NCBI RefSeq assembly: GCF_002849695.1
Contig: NZ_CP018937.1
Span: forward strand, 2,914,001 to 2,978,000
Source: Bacteroides fragilis
Lineage (GTDB): Bacteria; Bacteroidota; Bacteroidia; Bacteroidales; Bacteroidaceae
Direction of reading: 5' to 3'
DNA length: 64,000 bases
The notes under the pieces are model-generated. The model was not told the origin of the DNA and ran no database searches. It was given only the letters and a program-made list of their open reading frames with translations. Position numbers and translations under genes: made by a program. Position 1 is the stretch's first letter; every line of letters starts with the position of its first letter. Positions 35,801-43,267 of this stretch are shown here, in pieces.

Positions 35801-36855
35801 ACGCAATCAACTCCAAAGTGACCGGAAGCGGCATCGGGCTGATGCTTGTATGGAAACTGGTTCATCTGCACAAAGGAAAAATCAACCTTAACAGTGTAGA
35901 ACATCAGGGTTCGTCTATCAAAGTGACTTTCCCGAAGGATAACAAGCATTTCCATAAAGCACATCTGGCTACCCGCGCACGCGAACTCAGCACGGAGCAA
36001 GTACCTCCTGTTTCTCCCGCTGATATTTACGAAAAGGCGAAAAAGCAGCATGACCAGAACCTGCAACGTTTACTGATCGTTGAAGACAATGATGAATTGC
36101 GTAATTACCTCACCCACACGTTATCGGATAATTACACCATCCAAACTTGTTCCAATGGCAAAGAGGCACTGACTATCGTAAAAGAGTATATGCCGGAATT
36201 GATCATTTCGGATATCATGATGCCGGAAATGCGGGGAGACGAACTTTGCGCCGCCATAAAAAATGACATTGAAACGTCACACATTCCCATCATCCTGCTT
36301 ACGGCGCTGAATGATGAGAAGAATATCCTGGAAGGACTGAAAATAGGAGCAGACGAATACATAGTCAAGCCGTTCAACATCGGCATTCTGAAAGCAACCG
36401 TTGCCAACTTGCTGACAAACCGCGCACTGCTGAAAAGCAAATATGCCAACCTTGAAGTCAGCGAAGAGGAAGAGGCCTCTCCCAATTGTGCAACAGATCT
36501 CGACTGGAAATTCATTGCTACGGTCAAGAAGAGTGTCGAAGAAAACATAGACAATCCCGCCTTCAATGTAGATGTACTCTGCAACCTTTTGAATATGAGC
36601 CGCACGAGCTTCTATAATAAGCTAAAGGCATTGACCGATCAGGCTCCCGGAGATTATATCAGACTGATCCGCCTGAAACGGGCTGCAACATTATTAAAGA
36701 CCGGACAACACTCCATCACCGAAATATCCGAGATGACGGGATTCAGTGACGTCAAGTATTTCCGTGAAGTATTTAAGAAACATTTCAATGTGAGTCCCAG
36801 CAAGTACTCTAAAGAGGGCGGCAAAGAGGATAAGGAAGAAGACCCACAAGAGTAA
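32860..36855 (+). CDS. Hybrid two-component system sensor/regulator (HTCS)
   Basis: 1331 residues. Signal peptide (MKKILFLLLLLPLMVSAQT); about residues 25-690 are reg_prop beta-propeller repeats (YIGVEDGLSNRRVYYIQKDK; IIEDSDGDLWYGTNNGISYY); Y_Y_Y domain near 700-770 (SPGEYTLHIRAVSNED); one membrane helix near 775-797; HisKA with His814 in INTAHDIRTPLTLIKAPLEE; HATPase (NIISNALKYTPENGS; GSGIGLMLVWKLVHLHKG); receiver domain with Asp1118 in IISDIMMPEMRGDELC; C-terminal AraC-type HTH (FNVDVLCNLLNMSRTSFYNK; EISEMTGFSDVKYFREVFKK). Such proteins bind oligosaccharide fragments in the periplasm and switch on glycan-use genes. No polysaccharide-utilisation genes adjoin it; two chromate-transporter genes follow at 29 bp. 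Confidence 0.96.
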   Translation: MKKILFLLLLLPLMVSAQTYKYIGVEDGLSNRRVYYIQKDKKGYMWFLTHEGVDRYDGKEFKRYKLMDNGEELNSLLNLNWLYLDHENTLWEIGKKGKVFRYDPLRDEFTLVYKLPEDVVKDRPAPISYSFIDKNNNIWLCNDEYLYLYNTHTQQTLQIRNEIEEDITDIEQIDETHFFIGTEQGIHHAELKNRALHLLPCDKLDNLPIQINELYFHRPSRKLFIGTFERGIYVYDMNTKRSTQPRMSLTDVSITRIKPLNNKELLVATDGAGVYKINVNSYQTTPYIVADYNQHNEMNGNNIPDFYVDDEQRIWLANYPIGITVRNNRYSGYNWIKHSIGNKQSLINDQVNSIIEDSDGDLWYGTNNGISYYNSANGTWHSFMSSFEKDERNKNHIFLTLCEVEPGIIWAAGYSSGIYQINKRTLSVEYVTPSSLYGINIRPDKYIRSIMKTANGDIWSGGYYNLKRINFKNRTLRLYPRLNSITSIIEKDSEQMWIGTATGLYLLEKESGKYQRIDLPVESMYIYSLYQAKNGLLYIGTSGSGLLIYDPEKRSFTHYHRDNCALISNNIYAILSDADEDIVMSTENGLTSYYPAEKLFHNWTKDQGLMASHFNAGAGTLRKNGNFIFGSSDGAIEFSRTMKIPRKYNSKMVLSDLKIFYQTVYPGEESSPLNMDIDDTKELKLSYSQNIFSLKVSSINYDYPSNILYSWKLEGFYDQWSRPGNENIIRFTNLSPGEYTLHIRAVSNEDKRVVLEERTMEISIAQPIWLSFWAMLIYAVVLAVIAIIALRMIILRKQRKISDEKIHFFINTAHDIRTPLTLIKAPLEEIREREALTKDGISNMNTALRNVNALLRLTTNLINFERADVYSSELYISEYELNTYLTETFNAFRPYATVKHINFTYESNFRYLNVWIDKEKMDSILKNIISNALKYTPENGSVHIYASETNDTWSVEVNDTGIGIPANEQKKLFKIHFRGSNAINSKVTGSGIGLMLVWKLVHLHKGKINLNSVEHQGSSIKVTFPKDNKHFHKAHLATRARELSTEQVPPVSPADIYEKAKKQHDQNLQRLLIVEDNDELRNYLTHTLSDNYTIQTCSNGKEALTIVKEYMPELIISDIMMPEMRGDELCAAIKNDIETSHIPIILLTALNDEKNILEGLKIGADEYIVKPFNIGILKATVANLLTNRALLKSKYANLEVSEEEEASPNCATDLDWKFIATVKKSVEENIDNPAFNVDVLCNLLNMSRTSFYNKLKALTDQAPGDYIRLIRLKRAATLLKTGQHSITEISEMTGFSDVKYFREVFKKHFNVSPSKYSKEGGKEDKEEDPQE

Positions 36856-36884
36856 GAAAAAAGAGAATAAGAGTAACATATCAA

Positions 36885-37427
36885 ATGAATATTTATCTTG
36901 AAGCGTTCGGCATCTTTTTCAAGATTGGTGCCTTTACTATCGGAGGTGGCTATGCCATGGTACCTCTGATAGAAAACGAAATCGTAACCAAACGGAACTG
37001 GATTTCCAAGGATGACTTCGTTGATCTGCTTGCCATATCCCAGTCGGCACCGGGCATCCTGGCGGTAAACATTTCCATCTTTATCGGATATAAACTGCGC
37101 GGTATACGCGGAAGCCTTGTAACTGCCCTTGGAACGGTGCTCCCGTCGTTTATCATCATACTGGCCATTGCCATGTTTTTCCATAACTTCAAAGATAACC
37201 CCATCGTAGAACGTATCTTCAAGGGTATCCGCCCGGCAGTGGTCGCACTGATTGCGGCACCCACTTTCAGTATGGCGAAATCTGCCAAAGTCAACCGGTA
37301 TACAATCTGGATTCCGGTTGTTTCCGCCCTGCTTATCTGGTTACTGGGCTTCTCTCCTATCTGGATTATTATCGCGGCAGGCGTAGGCGGCTTTTGCTGG
37401 GGAAAATGGAAACAGTCACATCGCTAA
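36885..37427 (+). CDS. chrA: Chromate transporter ChrA half, subunit 1
   Basis: 180 residues, the length of the short-chain CHR proteins that work as pairs. The N-terminal motif FFKIGAFTIGGGYAMVPLIE is the family signature, followed by FVDLLAISQSAPGILAVNIS and about five to six hydrophobic helices. It starts 29 bp after the HTCS gene and 25 bp before its partner. Known members export chromate or move sulfate-like anions; in gut Bacteroides the real substrate is uncertain. Confidence 0.9.
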   Translation: MNIYLEAFGIFFKIGAFTIGGGYAMVPLIENEIVTKRNWISKDDFVDLLAISQSAPGILAVNISIFIGYKLRGIRGSLVTALGTVLPSFIIILAIAMFFHNFKDNPIVERIFKGIRPAVVALIAAPTFSMAKSAKVNRYTIWIPVVSALLIWLLGFSPIWIIIAAGVGGFCWGKWKQSHR

Positions 37428-37452
37428 TCATCCACTTTGACATTTAAACATT

Positions 37453-38001
37453 ATGATCTACCTGCAACTCTTTTATACATTCTTCAAGATCGGACTATTT
37501 GGCTTCGGAGGCGGATACGCCATGCTCTCAATGATTCAGGGTGAAGTCGTGACACGCTATGACTGGGTTAGCACTCAGGAGTTTACCGACATTGTAGCCA
37601 TCAGTCAATCCACTCCCGGACCTATTGGTATCAATGCCGCCACTTATGTGGGTTTTACGGCTACGGGCAGTGTCTGGGGATCTGTCATCGCCACGTTTGC
37701 AGTAGTGCTCCCCTCTTTTATCCTGATGCTCACCATCAGTAAGTTTTTTCTGAAATACCAAAAACATCCTGCCGTAGAAGCTGTTTTCAGCGGACTCCGC
37801 CCTGCTGTAGTAGGACTGCTGGCGTCGGCAGCACTGGTCTTGATGAATACGGAGAATTTCGGTTCACCGACAGGGGATACTTATACATTTGTAATCAGCA
37901 TTATCATCTTCTTAGTGGCCTTTATCGGAACGAAAAAGTACAATGCCAACCCGATTCTGATGATTATTGCCTGCGGAATAGCAGGACTGATATTATATTA
38001 G
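37453..38001 (+). CDS. chrA: Chromate transporter ChrA half, subunit 2
   Basis: 182 residues, homologous to the preceding gene: FFKIGLFGFGGGYAMLSMIQ and FTDIVAISQSTPGPIGINAA. Short CHR proteins insert with opposite topology and act as a heterodimer, which the adjacent pair here fits. The gene ends 10 bp before a dispersed hairpin (38012-38140). Confidence 0.9.
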   Translation: MIYLQLFYTFFKIGLFGFGGGYAMLSMIQGEVVTRYDWVSTQEFTDIVAISQSTPGPIGINAATYVGFTATGSVWGSVIATFAVVLPSFILMLTISKFFLKYQKHPAVEAVFSGLRPAVVGLLASAALVLMNTENFGSPTGDTYTFVISIIIFLVAFIGTKKYNANPILMIIACGIAGLILY

Positions 38002-38011
38002 GAGAGGATTG

Positions 38012-38140
38012 ATGAACCACAGGATGACACATTGATGAACCACAGAGTTTTCAGACAAAAGAACATAAGAACAAATAAAGAATAGCCTGTTCTTATGTTC
38101 TTATGTCTAAAAAAAAGCTCTGTGTTACTCTGTGGTGAAC
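38012..38140. repeat. Dispersed hairpin repeat, copy 10 (nested AGACA hairpin)
   Basis: Outer arms GATGAACCACAGAGTT / CTCTGTGTTACTCTGTGGTG with the inner hairpin CAGACAAAAGAACATAAGAA / TTCTTATGTTCTTATGTCT. It lies between the convergent chrA and GH10-like genes, and is the last copy before the conjugative element. Confidence 0.8.
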
Positions 38141-38144
38141 TACT

Positions 38145-39653
38145 TTATAATTTCACCTTCTTACTTACCGATTTCGATTCATTGTGCAAGCGGTCGAGTG
38201 CTGTCACAACATAACGGTATTTGGTCTTTCCGTCATCGTAGGGAAGTTTATAGAAATTGTTTCGGGTAATGGCAACGATATGCGAAGCGTCATCAATGTT
38301 CACTTTCTCTTTTCCATCAAAACGGTAAACCACATATTGCACGGCACGGTCCATCTCGTCTTTTGCTTTCGGAGCAGTCCAGAAAAGCATATAGCCATCT
38401 TCCGTCCACACTTTTTTCACTTTACGCACCTTGCCCGGAGCCTTATCGTCCATAAAATCGAAGACAGGAACCAGAGCAGGATACTTATGATACTCTTGCA
38501 CAAGTGCGTCCCGATACTTCCCGGCATTTTCCACCACAGCGCTTGCCGGCCATTGGCAACTTCCGCCGATAGTCTGATAAGCTCTTTCCAGAGCCATCTT
38601 GCGAGGCAACTGATTGATGGACGGATTTTTCGGATCGGCATTCTGAACCGTATTCATTACGGATTGGCCGATGAACAAAGGACGGTTCTCCGTATTCTTT
38701 GCCCACCACTTCACCAAGGTTTCATAATCGGCAGCGGGATGACCTATCTGCCAGTATATCTGCGGGATATTATAATCCACCCAGCCATTACGCGCCCAGA
38801 GCAATACATCGGCATACAGGTCATCGTAATTCTGCAAACCATTTGTTTTACTACCCAACGGATCGTTCTTCTCGTTACGGTAAATACCGAACGGACTGAT
38901 ACCGAATTTCACCCAAGGTTTCAAGCCACGGATGGTTTCATGAATCTTCTGGATCAGTATGTTCACGTTGCTTCGGCGCCAGTCGGCACGGTTGGTGAAT
39001 CCTCCGCCGTAACGGGCAAAGCTCGCATCATCGGGGAAGTCGACACCCTTTGCCGGATAAGGATAAAAGTAGTCGTCCATATGGATGGCATCCACATCGT
39101 AACGCGAAACAATGTCTGCCACCACCATACAGATGTGACGGCGGCTCTCGGGCAATGCCGGATCAAAATACAATTGATTATTGTAGGTGACAAACCATTC
39201 AGGATGGATATTGTACAGGTGATTGGCTGCCAGTTCACTCTTGAGCGATGTCTTTACCCGATAAGGGTTGATCCACGCATGGAACTCCATTCCCCGTTTA
39301 TGGCATTCGTCAATCATAAACTGCATCGGGTCCCAATAAGGCGAAGGTGCCTGTCCCTGCACACCGGTCAGGAAACGGCTCCACGGCTCCAATTGCGAAG
39401 CATACAAGGCATCCGCTTCGGGGCGCACCTGAAATATGATTGCATTGATACCTGCTCCCTGCAAAGAGTTGAGCTGATCAATGAGTGTCTGTTTCAGCTT
39501 CTCGGTAGGTATGCCACGGAACTGACCATTCACTGCCTGTATCCACGCTCCGCGGAATTCTCTCTTCGGATAAGGGCTTTGTTGTTGGATTTGTGCCCCC
39601 ATTCCTGTTGCAAGGAAGAGAGCTAAAAGAAGAATCAATTTTCTCAGGTTCAT
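38145..39653 (-). CDS. GH10-like (DUF187/GHL10) glycosyl hydrolase lipoprotein
   Basis: About 502 residues from ATG 39653 (MNLRKLILLLALFLATGMGA, a signal peptide); ATGs at 39665 and 39845 are further upstream, but a -7 box at 39678-39685 leaves only the 39653 start with a normal leader. The TIM-barrel signature is PKREFRGAWIQAVNGQFRGI, NAIIFQVRPEADALYASQLE and DVDAIHMDDYFYPYPA, as in the GHL10/YngK family (PF02638), then a fibronectin-like C-terminus. It probably cleaves a polysaccharide such as peptidoglycan-linked glycan; no member of this group gives a secure substrate. The conjugative element is inserted into its promoter region. Confidence 0.88.
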   Translation of the reverse strand: MNLRKLILLLALFLATGMGAQIQQQSPYPKREFRGAWIQAVNGQFRGIPTEKLKQTLIDQLNSLQGAGINAIIFQVRPEADALYASQLEPWSRFLTGVQGQAPSPYWDPMQFMIDECHKRGMEFHAWINPYRVKTSLKSELAANHLYNIHPEWFVTYNNQLYFDPALPESRRHICMVVADIVSRYDVDAIHMDDYFYPYPAKGVDFPDDASFARYGGGFTNRADWRRSNVNILIQKIHETIRGLKPWVKFGISPFGIYRNEKNDPLGSKTNGLQNYDDLYADVLLWARNGWVDYNIPQIYWQIGHPAADYETLVKWWAKNTENRPLFIGQSVMNTVQNADPKNPSINQLPRKMALERAYQTIGGSCQWPASAVVENAGKYRDALVQEYHKYPALVPVFDFMDDKAPGKVRKVKKVWTEDGYMLFWTAPKAKDEMDRAVQYVVYRFDGKEKVNIDDASHIVAITRNNFYKLPYDDGKTKYRYVVTALDRLHNESKSVSKKVKL

Positions 39654-39676
39654 AATCGGTTTCATAAAAATGTGGT

Positions 39677-39686
39677 GCAAAGTTAC
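39677..39686 (-). other. Candidate attL core of the conjugative element
   Basis: On the minus strand this reads GTAACTTTGC, which fits the GTAnnTTTGC core that IntDOT uses (from memory of CTnDOT studies). It overlaps the -7 box (TAACTTTG, 39678-39685) of the GH10-like gene, as expected because IntDOT target sites resemble Bacteroides promoters. The integrase gene starts 320 bp to the right; the intervening attL-side DNA has no gene that I can support and should hold the integrase arm-binding sites. The matching attR would be right of the window. Confidence 0.6.
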
Positions 39687-40005
39687 TACAAAAAAGTGAA
39701 ATGCGGAAAGATATAGTGATAGAATTGAGTTACAAGGGTTTTGGTTGAAGTGGCGATAATCCGTGAAGCCATTACAATCCCTGCCGAAGCCAAATCCTGA
39801 CGCCGCTACGTTACTTGTTCGTAACCATGCCCGAAAATGCGACAAACGGGTACGAATAGCGAAACAAGGCTCTAAGGAATAGTGAGTTATCCATAACTCA
39901 TGCGAAAAATCAGGTTACGGAAAAAGATTGCGCCGTTCCTCCCCGTTTTGCGTACCAACACCGGACTCTTCACCAACTAATTTTGAAACTCAAAAATTAA
40001 GGACA

Positions 40006-41241
40006 ATGAAGAGTACATTTTCAGTAATCTACTACCTCAAGCGTCAGGTAGTGAAAAAGGACGGGACAGTTCCCGTCATGGGACGCATCACGGTGGACGG
40101 CAGCCAGACACAGTTCAGCTGCAAACTGACTGTCGATCCGAAACTGTGGGACACCAAAGGTGGACGTGTCACGGGCAGAAGCACGGCGGCACTCGAAACG
40201 AACCGTATGCTTGACAAGATGCGGGTACGCATCAACAGGCATTATCAGGAAATCATGGAGCGTGACAACTTCGTCACGGCGGAGAAGGTGAAGAACGCCT
40301 TTCTCGGACTGGAACACCGCTACCACACGCTGATGCAGGTGTTCCGCCAGCACAACGAGGACTACGAGAAGCAGGTGGAGGCAGGCATGAAAGCCAAAGG
40401 CACGCTGCTGAAGTACCGCACCGTTTACAAGCACATGCAAGAGTTCCTCGACATCCGCTACCATGTGAAGGACATCGCCCTAAAAGAGCTTACCCCGGCT
40501 TTCATCTCCGACTTCGAGATGTTCCTGCGCACGGACAAGCACTGCTGCACCAATACCGTGTGGCTGTACGTCTGCCCGTTACGGACGATGGTATTCATCG
40601 CCATCAACAACGAGTGGCTGACGCGCGACCCGTTCCGCGAGTATGAAATCAAGAAGGAGGAAACAACACGCAGTTTCCTGACCAAAGATGAGATCCGCCT
40701 GCTGATGGAGGGGAAACTGAAAAACGCCAAACAGGAATTGTACCGCGACCTCTACCTGTTCTGCGCCTTCACGGGGCTGTCGTTCGCGGATATGCGCAAC
40801 CTTACGGAAGAGAATATCCGCACCTACTTCGACGAACACGAGTGGATAAACATCAACCGCCAGAAAACGGGCGTGGTGTCCAACATCCGCCTGCTCGACA
40901 TCGCCAACCGCATAATCGGCAAATACCGGGGACTGTGCGGGGACGGCAGGATATTTCCCGTTCCGCATTATAACACGTGCCTTGCCGGTATCCGTGCCGT
41001 CGCCAAGCGTTGCGGCATCACCAAGCATATCACGTGGCATCAGAGCCGCCACACGGCAGCCACGACGATATTCCTCTCCAACGGTGTTCCCATCGAAACG
41101 GTCAGCTCCATGCTCGGACACAAGAGCATAAAGACGACGCAGATTTACGCAAAGATAACCAAAGAGAAGCTCAATCAGGACATGGAGAACCTTGCCGCAA
41201 GATTGAACGGCGTCGAGGAATTTGCAGGTTGCACCATCTAA
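40006..41241 (+). CDS. intDOT: IntDOT-type tyrosine recombinase (integrase)
   Basis: 411 residues from ATG 40006 (MKSTFSVIYYLKRQVVKKDG), the exact length of IntDOT; a longer frame to 39928 has no protein-like start. The catalytic domain has FCAFTGLSFADM with Ser259 in place of the usual first Arg (the oddity known for IntDOT), His345 and Arg348 in WHQSRHTAATT, and the C-terminal LGHKSIKTTQIYAKI giving His371 and nucleophile Tyr381. It joins attDOT to short-homology target sites. A -7-like TAATTTTG lies at 39978-39985. Confidence 0.96.
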   Translation: MKSTFSVIYYLKRQVVKKDGTVPVMGRITVDGSQTQFSCKLTVDPKLWDTKGGRVTGRSTAALETNRMLDKMRVRINRHYQEIMERDNFVTAEKVKNAFLGLEHRYHTLMQVFRQHNEDYEKQVEAGMKAKGTLLKYRTVYKHMQEFLDIRYHVKDIALKELTPAFISDFEMFLRTDKHCCTNTVWLYVCPLRTMVFIAINNEWLTRDPFREYEIKKEETTRSFLTKDEIRLLMEGKLKNAKQELYRDLYLFCAFTGLSFADMRNLTEENIRTYFDEHEWININRQKTGVVSNIRLLDIANRIIGKYRGLCGDGRIFPVPHYNTCLAGIRAVAKRCGITKHITWHQSRHTAATTIFLSNGVPIETVSSMLGHKSIKTTQIYAKITKEKLNQDMENLAARLNGVEEFAGCTI

Positions 41242-41252
41242 AAAGAAAAGCC

Positions 41253-41615
41253 ATGAAACGTGACACAATCATCATCGAGGACAAGGCAGTCAGCGTAACC
41301 GGTAACGACGTGTGGATGACCGCCACCGAAATAGCCGGATTGTTCCATACGACCGTCCCGGCAGTGAACGCCGCCATCAGAGCCGTCCGCAAGTCGGACG
41401 TGCTGAACGACTACGAGGTGTGCCGCTACATGCAGCTTGAAAACGGGCTGCACGCGGACGTGTACGCCCTTGAAATCATCATCCCGGTCGCTTTCAGGGT
41501 GAATACCTACAACACCCACCTGTTCCGCACATGGCTGGTGGGAAAGGCACTCTCACAAGAGAAACGGCAGACATACGTGATGTTCATACAGAACGGAAAA
41601 GCCGGGTATTGCTGA
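41253..41615 (+). CDS. Small element protein with RhuM-like sequence
   Basis: 120 residues, starting 11 bp after int (MKRDTIIIEDKAVSVTGNDV). The block WMTATEIAGLFHTTVPAVNA, followed by VLNDYEVCRYMQLENG and TYNTHLFRTWLVGKAL, resembles the virulence RhuM/Fic-associated N-terminal region with a winged-helix character. It is a usual neighbour of int in these elements, with no established function to my knowledge. The gene is closed by a bidirectional terminator. Confidence 0.7.
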   Translation: MKRDTIIIEDKAVSVTGNDVWMTATEIAGLFHTTVPAVNAAIRAVRKSDVLNDYEVCRYMQLENGLHADVYALEIIIPVAFRVNTYNTHLFRTWLVGKALSQEKRQTYVMFIQNGKAGYC

Positions 41616-41636
41616 TTGCACATACCCCATAAGACA

Positions 41637-41680
41637 AGTAAACGGGTAGCACCACAAAAGGTGTCACCCGTTTACTTTTT
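41637..41680. terminator. Bidirectional terminator between converging genes
   Basis: AAGTAAACGGGT pairs with ACCCGTTTACTT and is followed by T tracts on the plus strand. It lies between the int-linked plus-strand gene and the minus-strand HTH genes. Confidence 0.75.
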
Positions 41681-41692
41681 CATGAAACCGCC

Positions 41693-41998
41693 TCACTCCA
41701 GCGGCTTGCGGTAGTTCGCTTCCAGTACCCCGCGCAGCCCCGTTTCCGGGTAAAGCACCTTCCCTCCCAAAAGTATGAAGGGCAACACGCGGTTGTTGCG
41801 GTATTCCTGCAAGGTGCGCCGGCTCACACGGAGCAGTTCCGACACCTCGCCGTCCGTCAGGTAACGTTCCCCGTCCAGCGGAGGACGGTAGCTTTCCAGA
41901 AATGCGGACAGCCATTTCGAGCCTTTGCGCATATCCTGCACCACAGAGGCTATCGGCTCGTCTTCCATCGTAAAAACATCGTTGTTCTCGTTCATCAT
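41693..41998 (-). CDS. HTH_17/MerR-like small DNA-binding protein
   Basis: 101 residues from ATG 41998 (MMNENNDVFTMEDEPIASVV); a longer frame to 42061 overlaps the previous gene. The C-terminal half is an excisionase-type helix-turn-helix (YLTDGEVSELLRVSRRTLQE, YRNNRVLPFILLGGKVLYPE). It is co-transcribed with 42030-42329 on the minus strand. Likely a DNA-architectural or regulatory factor of the element. Confidence 0.75.
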   Translation of the reverse strand: MMNENNDVFTMEDEPIASVVQDMRKGSKWLSAFLESYRPPLDGERYLTDGEVSELLRVSRRTLQEYRNNRVLPFILLGGKVLYPETGLRGVLEANYRKPLE

Positions 41999-42029
41999 AA
42001 CTTCGGATTCAGTGGGTGAATAAATCAAA

Positions 42030-42329
42030 TCATCTGCCGTGCGGATAGAGCGTGCCGACAAGCGGTATCAGCCGCTTCACCTCCTCTGGCTTGTAATAGA
42101 ACCTGCGGTTTATCTGCGAGTAGCCGATAAGCCGCCTGTCACGCAGCGTCTGCAACGTGCGCGGGCTTATTCTCAACTGCCCGCAGACCTCCTCGCCCGT
42201 GAGCCATCTTTCCATGCGCCCCGTGTCGCTTTTGCGCCTCAGGGCGGCGACCTTCTCCGAGAGTGCGCCGAATGCCGCCACCATCATCTCGAAAGTCTTT
42301 TTCTCGATAGATACTATTTCCATATTCAT
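42030..42329 (-). CDS. HTH_17/MerR-like small DNA-binding protein
   Basis: 99 residues from ATG 42329 (MNMEIVSIEKKTFEMMVAAF); a longer frame to 42371 runs through the -7 box at 42348-42355 and is unlikely. The HTH is LTGEEVCGQLRISPRTLQTL with RRLIGYSQINRRFYYKPEEV after it. It is divergent from the excision operon across 201 bp that contain a perfect palindrome. Confidence 0.78.
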   Translation of the reverse strand: MNMEIVSIEKKTFEMMVAAFGALSEKVAALRRKSDTGRMERWLTGEEVCGQLRISPRTLQTLRDRRLIGYSQINRRFYYKPEEVKRLIPLVGTLYPHGR

Positions 42330-42347
42330 GTCATTTAGAGTTTGCCG

Positions 42348-42355
42348 CAAAGGTA
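42348..42355 (-). promoter_or_regulatory. -7 box of the minus-strand HTH genes
   Basis: Minus-strand TACCTTTG, 19 nt before the ATG at 42329. It decides the start of that gene. Confidence 0.6.
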
Positions 42356-42447
42356 ACGAAACGGCATACAAGACGTATCGTTTTCCGCTGAAAGGCTGCC
42401 TGTTGCGCCGTTTGACCGGGTTACGGAGCCATCTTCCGCAAAAATCT

Positions 42448-42462
42448 TACGTGAGTCACGTA
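42448..42462. promoter_or_regulatory. Palindromic operator candidate upstream of the excision genes
   Basis: TACGTGAGTCACGTA, a perfect 15-bp palindrome around one central G, about 70 bp upstream of the xis2c-like start. In CTnDOT the activator RteC binds inverted half-sites upstream of the xis promoter. No consensus -7 box is visible before 42531, which would fit activator dependence. The link to RteC is inference. Confidence 0.5.
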
Positions 42463-42530
42463 GTGAGTTGTTAAAGCCCCTTTTGTTTATTGCCGAATTT
42501 TGTCGCAGAAACAAAAAGAAAGGACTGAAC

Positions 42531-42893
42531 ATGAAAGTGATAACAATGGAAAGTTCCGCCTACAAGGAGATGATGGCGCAGATTGCGAACATCGCAGGGT
42601 ACATCCGCGAGGCAAGGGACGAGAAGAAACGGAAGCGGGAAACCGAAGACAAGCTGCTTGACACGGCACAGGCGGCGAAGATGCTCAACGTGAGCAAGCG
42701 CACCATGCAGCGTATGCGCACCGACCACCGTATCGAGTATGTGGTGGTACGCGGAAGCTGCCGCTACCGCCTTTCCGAGATACTGCGGCTATTGGAGGAC
42801 AACACAGTAAGGAACGAGGAAGGGACAATAGACACCCTGTTCCACAACCACACGCTGCGCACGGGCGGCAAACCAAAAGGAAGGAGGACATAG
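42531..42893 (+). CDS. xis2c: Xis2c-like excision protein
   Basis: 120 residues from ATG 42531 (MKVITMESSAYKEMMAQIAN). The HTH is LLDTAQAAKMLNVSKRTMQR, MRTDHRIEYVVVRGSCRYRL. Position (first of the operon before xis2d, orf3 and exc) matches CTnDOT, where Xis2c is a small basic factor needed for excision with IntDOT. It ends 3 bp before the next gene. The gene name is by position and size. Confidence 0.72.
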   Translation: MKVITMESSAYKEMMAQIANIAGYIREARDEKKRKRETEDKLLDTAQAAKMLNVSKRTMQRMRTDHRIEYVVVRGSCRYRLSEILRLLEDNTVRNEEGTIDTLFHNHTLRTGGKPKGRRT

Positions 42894-42896
42894 GTC

Positions 42897-43247
42897 ATGG
42901 AACTGCTCACACGAAACAACTTCGAGGGCTGGATGCAGAAGCTGATGGAACGGCTCGACCGTCAGGACGAACTGCTGCTGGCGATGAAGGCTGAGGGGAA
43001 ACAGCCCACTATCACGGAAAGCATCCGCCTTTTCGACAATCAGGATTTGTGCATGTTGCTCCAGATAAGCAAACGCACCCTCCAACGCTACCGCAGCGTA
43101 GGCGCATTGCCCTACAAGACGCTGGGCAAGAAGACCTATTACAGCGAGGAGGACGTGCTGACATTCCTTTCCAACCATATCAAGGACTTCAAAAAGGAAG
43201 ATATAGCCTTCTACAAGGCTCGTATCCATAATTTCTTTCATAAATAA
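42897..43247 (+). CDS. xis2d: Xis2d-like excision protein
   Basis: 116 residues with the HTH LFDNQDLCMLLQISKRTLQR, YRSVGALPYKTLGKKTYYSE, and a basic C-terminus ending FFHK. It follows the xis2c-like gene by 3 bp and precedes the orf3 gene. In CTnDOT, Xis2d binds DNA near attL/attR and helps excision. The name is by position and size. Confidence 0.75.
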   Translation: MELLTRNNFEGWMQKLMERLDRQDELLLAMKAEGKQPTITESIRLFDNQDLCMLLQISKRTLQRYRSVGALPYKTLGKKTYYSEEDVLTFLSNHIKDFKKEDIAFYKARIHNFFHK

Positions 43248-43267
43248 CCCATTAAAACATTTTTCAG

